Positions 7,975-16,761 of a stretch of 64,000 bases of DNA are shown here, piece by piece. The number at the start of each line of letters is the position of its first letter. The stretch's first letter is position 1. A program made the translations under genes and the position numbers. The notes beneath the pieces are model-generated. The model saw only the letters and a list, made by a program, of their open reading frames with translations. It did not search any database and was not told the DNA's origin. Source of the DNA: Nocardioides rubriscoriae (GTDB lineage: Bacteria; Actinomycetota; Actinomycetes; Propionibacteriales; Nocardioidaceae); the NCBI RefSeq assembly GCF_008087085.1, contig NZ_VIYJ01000013.1, positions 25,375-89,374 on the forward strand. Reading direction: 5' to 3'.

Positions 7975-10497
7975 GTGAACGACAGGATCGCGGACATCCA
8001 CGGAGAGCTGACGCCGCACGCCCGCGGCACGGTCTGGCCGGCTCGCGTCGACCTCCACCTCGAGGACGGCCTCGCGGAGGACGACGTCGACCGGTGGGTG
8101 CAGTCGGCGTGCCTGCTGTGCAGCAACGGGTGCGGGTGCGACATCGCGGTCAAGGACGGCCGCATGGTCGGCGTCCGCGGCCGGGCGACCGATGTGGTCA
8201 ACCACGGCCGGCTCGGCCCCAAGGGCCTCTACGGCAGCACGGCGTGGTCCCGCTCGTCGGACCGCCTGACCCGCCCCCTGGTGCGGGAGGGGGGCCGGCT
8301 GGTGGAGTCGGACTGGGACACGGCCATGGGCCGCGTGGTGGAGGTCTCGCGACGGCTGCTGGCCGACAAGGGCCCGCTGTCGCACGGCTTCTACACCAGC
8401 GGCCAGCTGTTCCTCGAGGAGTACTACACCCAGGCCGTCATCGGGAAGGCCGGCATCGGGACGCCCCACATGGACGGCAACACCCGGCTGTGCACCGCCA
8501 CCAGCGCGGCCGCCTTCAAGGAGTCCTTCGGCGCCGACGGCCAGCCGGGGTCCTACACCGACATCGAGCACTGCGACGCGATCTTCCTCTTCGGCCACAA
8601 CATGGCCGAGACGCAGACGGTGCTGTGGACCAGGATCCTGGACCGTACCCGTGGCGAGGACCCGCCCCGGATCGTGTGCGTCGACCCGCGTCGCACGCTG
8701 GTCGCGCGCGAGGCGGAGGCGACCGGTGGCGTCCACCTCGCCCCGCGCGTCGGCACCAACATGGCCCTGATGAACGGTCTGACCCGCGAGCTGTTCGTCC
8801 ACGGCTGGGTCGACGAGGCCTGGGTCGACGAGCACACCATCGGCGTGGACGACCTGCGCGCGGTCGTCGAGCCCTACACCCCCGACCACGTCGCCGACGT
8901 CTGCGGCCTCGACGCCGACGACCTGCGGCGCGCCGCACGCATCTTCGGGGAGAGCACCGCTGTGCTCTCCACGGTCCTGCAGGGCTTCTACCAGTCCCAC
9001 CAGGCCACCGCGGCGTCGGTCGCGGTCCACAACCTGCACCTCCTGCGGGGGATGATCGGCCGGCCGGGCGCCGGCGTCCTGCAGATGAACGGACAGCCCA
9101 CCGCGCAGAACAACCGCGAGTGCGGGGCCGACGGAGACTTCCCGGGCTTCCGCAACTGGGACAACCCCCGCCACGTCGAGGAGCTCGCCACGGCGTGGAA
9201 CGTCGACGCGATGACGATCCCGCACTGGGCGCCACCTACCCACGCGATGCAGATCTTCCGCTACGTCGAGACGGGTGCGATCGAGCTGTTGTGGATCTCG
9301 GCGACCAACCCGGCGGTCTCGATGCCCCAGTCTGCCCGCATCCGCGAGGTCCTGTCCGCGGACACGTGCTTCGTGGTGGTCCAGGACCTCTTCCTCACCG
9401 AGACCGCCGAGCTTGCCGACGTCGTCCTGCCCGCCGCGGGATGGGGCGAGAAGACCGGCTGCTTCACCAACGTCAACCGCACCGTGCACCTGTCCGAGAA
9501 GGCCGTCGAGCCCCCCGGCGAGGCGCGCAGCGACCTCGACATCTTCGTGGCGTACGCCGACGCGATGGGCTTCACCGACAAGGACGGCAACCCCCTCATC
9601 TCCTGGCGCACCCCGCAGGAGGCCTTCGACGCCTGGCGTGCGGTGACCGCCGGCCGGCCGGTCGACTACACCGGTCTCAGCTACGACACGCTGCGCGGCC
9701 CCACCGGCATCCCCTGGCCCGTCAACGACGAGCACCCCGAGGGCACCGACCGCCTCTACGCCGACGGCGTCTTCCCCACCGACACCGACTACTGCGAGAC
9801 CTACGGCCACGACCTGCTCACCGGCGGCGCCGTCACCGAGTCCGAGCACCGCGCCCTCGCACCGGCGGGGCGCGCCTTCCTCAAAGCAGCGCCTTACACG
9901 CCGCCGCACGAGGAACCCTCCGAGGACTACCCGCTGCGCTACACGACCGGGCGCACGGCGTACCAGTTCCACACCCGTACCAAGACCGGTCGGTCGCGGT
10001 CGTTGGACGCCGCGGCCCCCGACGCCTGGGTCGAGCTCTCCGTGCCCGACGCCGCCCGGCTCGGCATCGACGAGGGCGACCGGGTGCGCGTCGAGTCGCC
10101 TCGCGGCGCGATCGAGGTCCGCGCCCGGGTCGGCCAGGTCATGGAGGGGGCGGTGTTCGCGCCGTTCCACTACGGGCACTACGACCCCTCGGGCGGCACG
10201 CCCGACGCCGACCACCGGCTCGCCAACGAGCTCACGATGACGGTGTGGGACCCGGTCTCCAAGCAGCCGTACTTCAAGACCGCCGCCTGCCGCGTCGTCA
10301 AGGTGCGCGACGGCGACGGGCCCGCCCCGGCGCCCACCACGACCGCGTCGGCACCGGCAACGACGCAGGGCCGTCGATCCGTGCCCGCGACCTCCGGCGG
10401 TGCCCCGACCAGCAGCCGGGTCCTCGACGAGACCCCGGACTACCCCCTCGACCCCAGCCGGGACCCGGGGACGCCGACCGCGACCAGGAGGCCGTGA
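7975..10497 (+). CDS. Molybdopterin (bis-MGD) oxidoreductase, assimilatory nitrate reductase-like
   Basis: An 840-residue DMSO-reductase-family enzyme. The N-terminal cluster motif is CLLCSNGCGC (Cys46, 49, 53), but the usual fourth Cys of the GRLCxKG motif is Gly81 in NHGRLGPKG. Cys173 in GNTRLCTATSAAAF aligns with the Mo-ligand Cys of NapA/NarB-type nitrate reductases rather than with formate dehydrogenase selenocysteine. The C-terminal molydopterin-dinucleotide domain contains YTTGRTAYQFHTRTKTGRS and AVFAPFHYGHYDP. The last ~60 residues are a Pro/Thr/Ser-rich tail. The GTG at 7975 has GGAGG upstream. No nitrite reductase or transporter is nearby, so the substrate is open. Confidence 0.88.
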   Translation: MNDRIADIHGELTPHARGTVWPARVDLHLEDGLAEDDVDRWVQSACLLCSNGCGCDIAVKDGRMVGVRGRATDVVNHGRLGPKGLYGSTAWSRSSDRLTRPLVREGGRLVESDWDTAMGRVVEVSRRLLADKGPLSHGFYTSGQLFLEEYYTQAVIGKAGIGTPHMDGNTRLCTATSAAAFKESFGADGQPGSYTDIEHCDAIFLFGHNMAETQTVLWTRILDRTRGEDPPRIVCVDPRRTLVAREAEATGGVHLAPRVGTNMALMNGLTRELFVHGWVDEAWVDEHTIGVDDLRAVVEPYTPDHVADVCGLDADDLRRAARIFGESTAVLSTVLQGFYQSHQATAASVAVHNLHLLRGMIGRPGAGVLQMNGQPTAQNNRECGADGDFPGFRNWDNPRHVEELATAWNVDAMTIPHWAPPTHAMQIFRYVETGAIELLWISATNPAVSMPQSARIREVLSADTCFVVVQDLFLTETAELADVVLPAAGWGEKTGCFTNVNRTVHLSEKAVEPPGEARSDLDIFVAYADAMGFTDKDGNPLISWRTPQEAFDAWRAVTAGRPVDYTGLSYDTLRGPTGIPWPVNDEHPEGTDRLYADGVFPTDTDYCETYGHDLLTGGAVTESEHRALAPAGRAFLKAAPYTPPHEEPSEDYPLRYTTGRTAYQFHTRTKTGRSRSLDAAAPDAWVELSVPDAARLGIDEGDRVRVESPRGAIEVRARVGQVMEGAVFAPFHYGHYDPSGGTPDADHRLANELTMTVWDPVSKQPYFKTAACRVVKVRDGDGPAPAPTTTASAPATTQGRRSVPATSGGAPTSSRVLDETPDYPLDPSRDPGTPTATRRP

Positions 10498-10958
10498 TGC
10501 CCCACCTCAGCACCTACGTCGGCCTGGCCGACCACAGCGAGAAGACGCTCGCCGAGTCGCTGCGCGCCGTCGCCGACGGGCACGCCGCCGAGGTCGACGT
10601 CTTCCACACCTGCCACCTGCTCGCCGGGTGGAGCGACGAGCACCGGCACCTGCTGGCGCCGGTCGTCGCCCGCTACGGCGAGGACGACGTCGAGGAGCCC
10701 GAACGGCTCCACGCCGACGGGCTCGCCGAGGTCCGCTCCGGCCCGGTCGGGCTGCTGCGCGACCTGCAGGACCTCCACGTGCTGGCCACGCTGGTCCAGA
10801 CGACCTGGACGGTGGTGGCCCAGGGCGCCCAGGGCCTGCGCGACCACGAGCTGCTGCAGGTCGCGACCACGTCCAACGCCGAGACGACACGCCAGCTGAC
10901 CTGGTTGAACACCCGCATGAAGGCGGCCGCACCCCAGGCGTTGATCGTCGATCCCTGA
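10497..10958 (+). CDS. Helical protein of unknown function coupled to the Mo oxidoreductase
   Basis: A 153-residue protein I do not recognise. It is predicted to be all-helical and is rich in His in its first third (His29, 37, 40, 49, 51, within DVFHTCHLLAGWSDEHRHLL), with a later helical stretch LLRDLQDLHVLATLVQTTW. The start overlaps the oxidoreductase stop by one base (TGATG), implying translational coupling and a partner role, perhaps chaperone, electron-transfer or metal-binding. A hemerythrin- or ferritin-like bundle is conceivable but not shown. Confidence 0.75.
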   Translation: MPHLSTYVGLADHSEKTLAESLRAVADGHAAEVDVFHTCHLLAGWSDEHRHLLAPVVARYGEDDVEEPERLHADGLAEVRSGPVGLLRDLQDLHVLATLVQTTWTVVAQGAQGLRDHELLQVATTSNAETTRQLTWLNTRMKAAAPQALIVDP

Positions 10959-11019
10959 CCCGGTCCCGCACGGTCGGCCCGGCCTTCCGACGCGCCTGCA
11001 CCCGGTCCGGCAGGCTGGG

Positions 11020-11070
11020 ACCGCCGGCGTACGACGCGTCCGCCGGCTCGACGAGGGGACGACCAGATGA
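11020..11070 (+). repeat. 51-bp direct repeat, right copy
   Basis: A near copy of 7033-7083, the 3' end of the YjbR-like gene, lying immediately in front of and just into the acyl-CoA dehydrogenase start (ATG 11067). It is non-coding here. Confidence 0.8.
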
Positions 11071-13211
11071 TCGCCATCACCGAGGACCAGCGCGAGCTCG
11101 CCACGATCGCGGCCGACCTGCTCGCCCGACGCGGCGCCCGGGCCGCCGGGCGGGCCCTGCTGGACGCCGAGGCCGAGCCGCTCCCGGCCTGGTGGGACGA
11201 GATCTGCGGCCTCGGGTGGCCCGGGCTCCACCTCGCGGAGGACGTCGGAGGGTCCGGCGCGTCGCTGCTCGACCTGGCGGTCGTCGTCGAGCAGCACGGC
11301 CGCGCGATCGCGCCGGGGCCGTTCGTGCCGACGGTGGCGGCGAGCGCCGCGCTGGCCGCGACGCGTCCCGACCACCCCGCGCTCCCCGGCCTCGCCGCCG
11401 GTACGACGATCGGTGCGCTCGGCCTGGGCGGCTCGGTCCGCGTGGAGGGCGGCCGGGCGACCGGCACGGCCGGGCTGGTGCTCGGCGGCGGGCTTGCCGA
11501 CCTGCTCGTGCTGCGCGCGGGCGACGACCTCGTCGTCGTCGAGGCGACGGCCGACGGTGTCGAGGTCGCCCGCCCCCAGAACCTCGACCGCGGCCGCCGG
11601 TCGGCACGCGTCACCCTCACCGACGCCCCGGTCGACGTCGTCCCCGGCGGCGCGACCACCGCCCGCGACCTGTTCCGGACCCTCCTGGCCGCCGAGGCCG
11701 CGGGGCTGGCGCGCACCGCGACCGAGGAGGCGGCGGCGTACGCCAAGCAGCGCCAGCAGTTCGGTCGGCCGATCGCGATGTTCCAGGCGGTCAAGCACCA
11801 CTGCGCCGACATGGCAGCCGCCACCGAGCTCACCACGGCGGCCGCCTGGGACGCCGCCCGCGCGGCCGGGTCGGGCGGCGACCAGTTGCGCTACGCCGCC
11901 GCCGTCGCGGCGACCGTCGCCGCACCCGCCGCCGACCTTTGCGCCAACCTGATGACCCAGGTGCACGGCGGCATCGCGATCACCTGGGAGCACGACGCCC
12001 ACCTGGTGCAGCGGCGCGCGACCACGCTGGCCCACTACCTCGGTGCTCCCGTCGCCGCGGACGACCTCTGCGCCGCCGTCCGCGACAAGGTCGTGCGGGC
12101 GCGTGGGGTCGAGCTGCCGCCCGGCGCGGAGGCGGTCCGTGACGAGGTCCGGGCGTTCGTCGCGACCCTCGTCGGCCTGAGCGCCGACGAGCAGCGCGAC
12201 CGCATGCTCGAGACCGGGTACGCCGTCGCGCACTGGCCCCGGCCGTGGGGCCGCGCGGCCGGCCCGGTCGAGCAGCTGGTCATCGAGCAGGAGTTCGCCG
12301 AGGCGGGGGTCACGCGGCCGGCGTACGGCATCACGGCGTGGAACATCCTCACCCTGGTCCAGTACGCGACGCCCGAGCAGACCGAGCGGTGGGTCGGGCC
12401 GGCGCTGCGGCAGGAGACCGAGTGGTGCCAGCTCTTCAGCGAGCCCGCGGCCGGCTCCGACGCGGCCGGCATCACCACCCGGGCCGTGCGCACCGACGGT
12501 GGCTGGGTGGTCAACGGGCAGAAGGTGTGGACCTCGGGCGCCCACCGGGCGGCGTACGGCTTCGCCACGGTGCGCACCGACCCCGACGCCCCCAAGCACC
12601 AGGGCATCACGATGGTGGTGATCGACATGTCGGCGCCCGGGGTCGAGGTGCGGCCGCTCAAGCAGGCCTCGGGGGCCTCGGACTTCAACGAGGTGTTCCT
12701 GACCGACGTGTTCGTGCCCGACGACGACGTGGTCGGCGAGGTCGACCACGGGTGGACCGTCGCCCGCGCGACCCTCGGCAACGAGAGCGTGAGCATCGGC
12801 GGCAGCGCGTCCAACCTGTCGTTCCCGTCGGAGATGCTGCTCGCGGCGTACGACGCCCACCCCGAGCGCCTGGTCGGCGGGACCGCGCGGGTGGGTCGCT
12901 ACATGGCCGACCTGCAGGCCATCGGGCTGCTCGGCCTGCGCAGCGCCCAGCGCTCGGTCGAGGGCGCCGAGCCCGGCCCGGAGGGGGCGATCACCAAGCT
13001 GGCGCTCTCGGAGGCCGGTCACGACGCCGCGGCGATCCTCGCCGAGCTGGCCGGCGACGACGTCGTGCTCACCGAGGGCGACGGCGCGATGTCGAGCATG
13101 CTGGTGCTGATGCACCGGGCGATCTCGATCGCGGGTGGCACCTCCGAGATCAAGCGCAACCAGATCGGTGAACGGATCCTCGGCCTGCCGCGCGACCCGC
13201 TGCTGGGCTGA
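11067..13211 (+). CDS. Fused two-domain acyl-CoA dehydrogenase (FadE34-like)
   Basis: A 714-residue protein made of two tandem acyl-CoA dehydrogenase modules. Residues 1-~340 form the first, more diverged unit (ITEDQRELATIAADLL; KQRQQFGRPIAMFQAVKHHC; QVHGGIAITWEHDAHL). Residues ~350-714 form the second, with the canonical flavin/substrate segments CQLFSEPAAGSDAAG, WVVNGQKVWTSGAH and the C-terminal GGTSEIKRNQIGERILGLPR. Such single-chain fusions replace the alpha2beta2 heterotetramers used on steroid side-chain CoA esters, FadE34 of Mycobacterium being the known example; a bulky acyl-CoA substrate is therefore inferred. Start ATG at 11067; a GAGGGGACGA Shine-Dalgarno comes from the repeat. Confidence 0.9.
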   Translation: MIAITEDQRELATIAADLLARRGARAAGRALLDAEAEPLPAWWDEICGLGWPGLHLAEDVGGSGASLLDLAVVVEQHGRAIAPGPFVPTVAASAALAATRPDHPALPGLAAGTTIGALGLGGSVRVEGGRATGTAGLVLGGGLADLLVLRAGDDLVVVEATADGVEVARPQNLDRGRRSARVTLTDAPVDVVPGGATTARDLFRTLLAAEAAGLARTATEEAAAYAKQRQQFGRPIAMFQAVKHHCADMAAATELTTAAAWDAARAAGSGGDQLRYAAAVAATVAAPAADLCANLMTQVHGGIAITWEHDAHLVQRRATTLAHYLGAPVAADDLCAAVRDKVVRARGVELPPGAEAVRDEVRAFVATLVGLSADEQRDRMLETGYAVAHWPRPWGRAAGPVEQLVIEQEFAEAGVTRPAYGITAWNILTLVQYATPEQTERWVGPALRQETEWCQLFSEPAAGSDAAGITTRAVRTDGGWVVNGQKVWTSGAHRAAYGFATVRTDPDAPKHQGITMVVIDMSAPGVEVRPLKQASGASDFNEVFLTDVFVPDDDVVGEVDHGWTVARATLGNESVSIGGSASNLSFPSEMLLAAYDAHPERLVGGTARVGRYMADLQAIGLLGLRSAQRSVEGAEPGPEGAITKLALSEAGHDAAAILAELAGDDVVLTEGDGAMSSMLVLMHRAISIAGGTSEIKRNQIGERILGLPRDPLLG

Positions 13212-13256
13212 CCCCACGACCCCACGGTGGTCTCGCACCTCGACCACCATCACCAC

Positions 13257-13296
13257 GGTGGTTGAGGTGCGAGCGCAGCGAGCCTCGAAACCACAC
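13257..13296. repeat. REP-like element
   Basis: Reads GGTGGTTGAGGTGCGAGCGC then AGCGAGCCTCGAAACCACAC, an imperfect palindrome typical of nocardioform intergenic repeats. It follows the acyl-CoA dehydrogenase stop and may act as its terminator. Confidence 0.65.
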
Positions 13297-13329
13297 GAGG
13301 TGCGGCTCAGGTCCCGTAGTCGCTGCGGG

Positions 13330-13379
13330 GGTCTCGAGGCTCGTCGCTGGCGCTCCTCGCACCTCGCACCTCGACCAGC
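13330..13379. repeat. REP-like element, inverted relative to its neighbour
   Basis: Reads GGTCTCGAGGCTCGTCGCTG to CTCGCACCTCGACCAGC. Together with the copy 35 bp to the left it makes a head-to-head pair between convergent genes. Confidence 0.6.
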
Positions 13380-13389
13380 ATGCTACGCG

Positions 13390-14502
13390 TCAGCGTGACC
13401 AGCGGGACCGTCGCGACGGGGCCTGACGCGCCTCGCGCAGCTCGGCCTCCAACCGCGCGATGGTCTGCCGCTGGTCGACCTCGTGGCGCAGCATCGCGCC
13501 GAGCAGGTCGGGCAGGTCGCGCACGAGGTCGTCGGCGGACACGTCGTCGGGGTGCGGGGTGCCGGGGGGAGGGGTCGAGGGTCGCAGCTCGTCGAGGGAG
13601 CCGTGGATCGCGTAGCCGCGCGAGCCGAGCTCAGCGATCCAGGTCTCGGCGACCTCGGCCAGCGCGGCGGCCACGGGGGCTGGCGTGACCGGGCGGGCCG
13701 AGCGGGCGCGCGACAGGATCGTCTGGGCGAACCAGCGCTTGCCGACCAGCGCGGTCCAGGGCTGCTCGAGGCCCGAGGCGGCCAGGGTCTGGCGCAGCAG
13801 CGCGACCTGGGCGGTGCCGAGCGACTCGTTGGCCACCGCACCGCTCAGCGGGTCGAGCACGTCGGCGGGCAGCCCGACCGCGGCGGCGAAGCGGGTCCAC
13901 AGCGCGCCGGGGCCGGCGGAGCGGTCGGGGGTGACCACGACGTGCACCCGGTCGGGCGGCACGAGGCGCTCCCAGCGGGTCAGCACCCACGGCACGTTGT
14001 GGCCGTGCCAGAAGCCCTGGGCCGTCGACGTCATGTCGGCGGGCCGTTGCGCGAGCACCGCCTCGGCGAACTGCGCGTAGGTCTCGTCGACGCCGTTCTT
14101 GACCCGCTCCTGCCACTGGGCCGCGACCGTGCGGGCCAGGTCGCGGGTCGTCACGACGACGTGGAGGTCGAACTCCTCGAGGCGCTCGCCGATCCGGTCG
14201 ATCTCCTTGCGGGTCGCGGCGCTGAGGATCTCGTGGCTGACCAGGACGGTGCCGCCGCCGCGCCGACCGGCGTCGAGCACGCGGTCGAAGGCCCCGGCCA
14301 CGGCCTCGTCGGTCAGGCCCCACTGGTCGGGGCGGCCCGCCATCTCCAACGCGGCGTGGAACATCGCCTCGCGCCCGGCGTCGGGGTAGGTGTAGCCGCG
14401 GGCCCGCAGGGCCGGGCGGTGCCCCTCGAGCAGGGACTGCAGGTAGGTCGACCCGCTCTTGGGCATGCCGATGTGCAGGTACAGCGCCTGGCGTCCGGTC
14501 AT
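13390..14502 (-). CDS. Sulfotransferase-family protein, paralogue 1
   Basis: A 370-residue protein with a P-loop-like 5'-phosphosulfate-binding motif LHIGMPKSGSTYLQS at residues 9-23, the hallmark of PAPS-dependent sulfotransferases. VSHEILSAATRK, VVTTRDLARTVAAQWQE (a 3'-phosphate-binding-like RDL segment) and VPWVLTRWERLVPPDRVHVV are shared with the two paralogues to the right. The C-terminal ~70 residues are charged and helical (ARLEAELREAR), perhaps coiled coil. The acceptor is unknown; a cell-surface glycan or glycolipid is one possibility. It is divergent from paralogue 2 across only 44 bp. Confidence 0.85.
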   Translation of the reverse strand: MTGRQALYLHIGMPKSGSTYLQSLLEGHRPALRARGYTYPDAGREAMFHAALEMAGRPDQWGLTDEAVAGAFDRVLDAGRRGGGTVLVSHEILSAATRKEIDRIGERLEEFDLHVVVTTRDLARTVAAQWQERVKNGVDETYAQFAEAVLAQRPADMTSTAQGFWHGHNVPWVLTRWERLVPPDRVHVVVTPDRSAGPGALWTRFAAAVGLPADVLDPLSGAVANESLGTAQVALLRQTLAASGLEQPWTALVGKRWFAQTILSRARSARPVTPAPVAAALAEVAETWIAELGSRGYAIHGSLDELRPSTPPPGTPHPDDVSADDLVRDLPDLLGAMLRHEVDQRQTIARLEAELREARQAPSRRSRWSR

Positions 14503-14546
14503 CGGGTCGCAGTCTTGCAGACGGGGGTGGTCGCTAGCCTGACGCC

Positions 14547-15632
14547 GTGAGTCGGACGGTCTACCTGCACATCGGTGCGCCCAAGACCGGCACGACCTAC
14601 CTCCAGGACCGCCTGACCCGCAACGCGAGGAGCCTGGCCCGCCACGGCGTCCACGTCCCGGCCCGGCACCCGCTCGCCGACCCGGCGCTCAGCCAGTTCC
14701 GCGCCGCCCTCGACCTGCTGGGCCAGGACTGGGGCGGCCCGCCCGGCCACGCGGTGGGCGACTGGCCCAAGCTCGCGCGTCGCATCCGTCGCCTCGACGG
14801 CACCATCGTGGTCAGCCACGAGATCCTCGGCCCGGCCACGCCCGCCCAGGTACGCCGGGCGATGCGCGACCTGCAGGGCGCCGAGGTCCACGTCGTCTAC
14901 TCCGCGCGCGACCTGGGCCGCCAGGTGCCGGCCGCGTGGCAGGAGAGCATCAAGCAGGGCCGGACCTGGTCCTACCAGCGGTTCCTGCGCCGGATGGTGC
15001 ACGGCCACCCGTGGTTCGCGCGGGCCTTCGACCTGCCCGCCGTGCTCGCCACCTGGGGCGAGGAGCTGCCGTCCGAGCGCCTCCACGTCGTCACCGTGCC
15101 CCACGGCTCCAGCGACCTGCTGTGGCCGCGCTTCTGCGAGGTCGTCGGCGCCGACCCCGCGTGGGCGCCGCGCGACGCCGCCCGCGTCAACCGGTCGCTC
15201 GGGGTCGCCGAGACCCAGCTGCTGCGCCGGTTCAACCGGCGCGTGGGCCGCGCGACCCGCGCCGAGGCGCCGTACGACGAGCTGGTGCGCGAGCTGCTCG
15301 ACCAGGGCATGCTCGGCAACCGACGCGGGTCGCGCCTGCAGCTGCCCCCCGCCCTGCGTCCGTGGGCCGTGGCCGAGGCCGAGCGCTGGACCGACTGGAT
15401 CACCGAGCGCGGCGTGCACGTGGTCGGCGACCTCGCCGAGCTCCACCCCGCGCCGCCGGTCCCCGACGAGAAGTACGTCGACCCGACCCACGCCTCGAAC
15501 AAGGCCCAGCTCGCCGCCGCGCTCGACGCCCTGGCCGCGCTGACCGCCGAGGCCGCGCGTCGTACCGACCCCGACAAGCGGTTGCCGGCGCGCGTGCAGG
15601 ACAAGCTCCGGACCCACCGCGAGCTCGGGTGA
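14547..15632 (+). CDS. Sulfotransferase-family protein, paralogue 2
   Basis: A 361-residue paralogue with the PAPS motif LHIGAPKTGTTYLQDRL at residues 7-23, then VSHEILGPATPAQVRRAM, VVYSARDLGRQVPAAWQESI and TWGEELPSERLHVVTVP. The C-terminal module ETQLLRRFNRRVGRATRAEA, ending in ITERGVHVVGDLAELHP, is shared by all members of the cluster. The GTG start has no better upstream alternative. It heads a run of three co-directional genes (spacing 34 bp, then a 4-bp overlap). Confidence 0.87.
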   Translation: MSRTVYLHIGAPKTGTTYLQDRLTRNARSLARHGVHVPARHPLADPALSQFRAALDLLGQDWGGPPGHAVGDWPKLARRIRRLDGTIVVSHEILGPATPAQVRRAMRDLQGAEVHVVYSARDLGRQVPAAWQESIKQGRTWSYQRFLRRMVHGHPWFARAFDLPAVLATWGEELPSERLHVVTVPHGSSDLLWPRFCEVVGADPAWAPRDAARVNRSLGVAETQLLRRFNRRVGRATRAEAPYDELVRELLDQGMLGNRRGSRLQLPPALRPWAVAEAERWTDWITERGVHVVGDLAELHPAPPVPDEKYVDPTHASNKAQLAAALDALAALTAEAARRTDPDKRLPARVQDKLRTHRELG

Positions 15633-15666
15633 CCCCCGTGACCCCCGTGACCCCCGTGAGGCCTGC

Positions 15667-16761
15667 GTGAGCGAGGCCCGGGCCTGGGGGTGGGTCGCCT
15701 CGCTGCGCGACGGCGGTACGACGCCGTGGTCGGCCTGGGCGACCGAGGCCGACCGGACCGGTCGGCTGCTACCCGGCGCCCAGCAGCTCGAGGTCCTGCG
15801 CCGCGTCAACCTCGCCGCCGCGGCCGCCGGACGCCGCGCCGACCCGACGCTGGTCGAGCGGGTGCTCACCGCGAGCGCACCGGGCCGCGGCCGTCCCGAC
15901 CTCGAGCTGCGCGGAGCCGTGCCGCCCGCGGCCTACGGACCGCCGCCGGTCGACCCGGCCGAGCTGCCCGCCGACGAGCTGCTCCGGGTCGCCACCAACC
16001 TGCTCGCCGAGGACCTCGTGGCCACCGGCGTCCCGCCGCTGCCCCGGCCGCGGTGGCGACGCCCGGGGCCGTCGTACCGCGTCGCCGGCACGCCGTGGCC
16101 GGCCGAGGCCGTGCGCGAGGAGATGCTGCGGCGCGGCCGACCGCCCGGGCCGCGCCCGGGCGTCGTGGCCGTGCTGGGCCACGACGTCGCGACCATGACC
16201 GAGCTCGCCTACGTCGCACGGGCCTTCGCCGAGGGCGGACCGTCCTGGGCCGACTGGGTGCGCCACGCCGCCGCCGGGCCGCGACCGGCCCCGCGCGCGG
16301 ACCTGGTGGCGATGGCCCGCGCGTGGGGCGAGCGGGTCGGGCCGGGGCGGGTCACCGTCGTCCTCGACCACGCGGGGCTGCCGCGGCTGCTCGGCACCCG
16401 CCGCGCCCTGTCCGAGCCGGTGGTGCCGTCGGCCGACGTGACCGACCTGGCCCGCCGTACCTCCGAGCCGCTGGGCCTGCTCGTGCTGCCCGACGCGCAG
16501 TCCGCGCTGCTGCGCCGCACCCTGCTGCCCCGCGTCGCCGACCGGCCCGGCCCGCCGCTGCGCCTCGACGAGGCCGGTCTCGCGTGGGCCCGCGAGACCG
16601 GCGACCGGGTCCGCCGCGAGGTCGAGGCCGCTGACTACGCTGTCGTCGGCAACCCCGAACGGCTGGTCCCGACCCGGGGCCCGGACGAGGTCGGCACGGG
16701 CCCCGACGACGACCGGGTGCTCGCGCTGGCGATCGACCTGCTGGTGGAGGGACCCCGATGA
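15667..16761 (+). CDS. Companion protein resembling sulfotransferase C-terminal halves, without PAPS loop
   Basis: A 364-residue protein without a recognised named domain. It lacks the PK(S/T)GT loop of its neighbours, but parts resemble their C-terminal halves: QQLEVLRRVNLAAAAAGRR with PAELPADELLRVATNLLAED near the N-terminus, and MARAWGERVGPGRVTVVLDH followed by VLPDAQSALLRRTLLPRV further on. So it may be built of two pseudo-sulfotransferase modules and act as a structural or regulatory partner; this is inference. The GTG start follows three tandem ACCCCCGTG units. Its stop overlaps the next ATG (ATGA), implying tight coupling. Confidence 0.75.
   Translation: MSEARAWGWVASLRDGGTTPWSAWATEADRTGRLLPGAQQLEVLRRVNLAAAAAGRRADPTLVERVLTASAPGRGRPDLELRGAVPPAAYGPPPVDPAELPADELLRVATNLLAEDLVATGVPPLPRPRWRRPGPSYRVAGTPWPAEAVREEMLRRGRPPGPRPGVVAVLGHDVATMTELAYVARAFAEGGPSWADWVRHAAAGPRPAPRADLVAMARAWGERVGPGRVTVVLDHAGLPRLLGTRRALSEPVVPSADVTDLARRTSEPLGLLVLPDAQSALLRRTLLPRVADRPGPPLRLDEAGLAWARETGDRVRREVEAADYAVVGNPERLVPTRGPDEVGTGPDDDRVLALAIDLLVEGPR

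Noticed and set aside
7257..10496. Very long plus-strand open frame (over 1000 codons) through marR and the Mo oxidoreductase
   Set aside because: It is an Arg/Pro-rich shadow caused by GC-rich codons; only its end (10497-10958) is a real gene, with a proper start at the TGATG overlap.
10440..13256. Minus-strand open frame of 938 codons opposite the acyl-CoA dehydrogenase
   Set aside because: No domain, Gly/Arg/Val-rich, and fully antisense to clear acyl-CoA dehydrogenase motifs.
15632..15665. Short GTGACCCCC repeats as a CRISPR-like array
   Set aside because: Only three 9-bp direct units without spacers; it is a simple tandem repeat.
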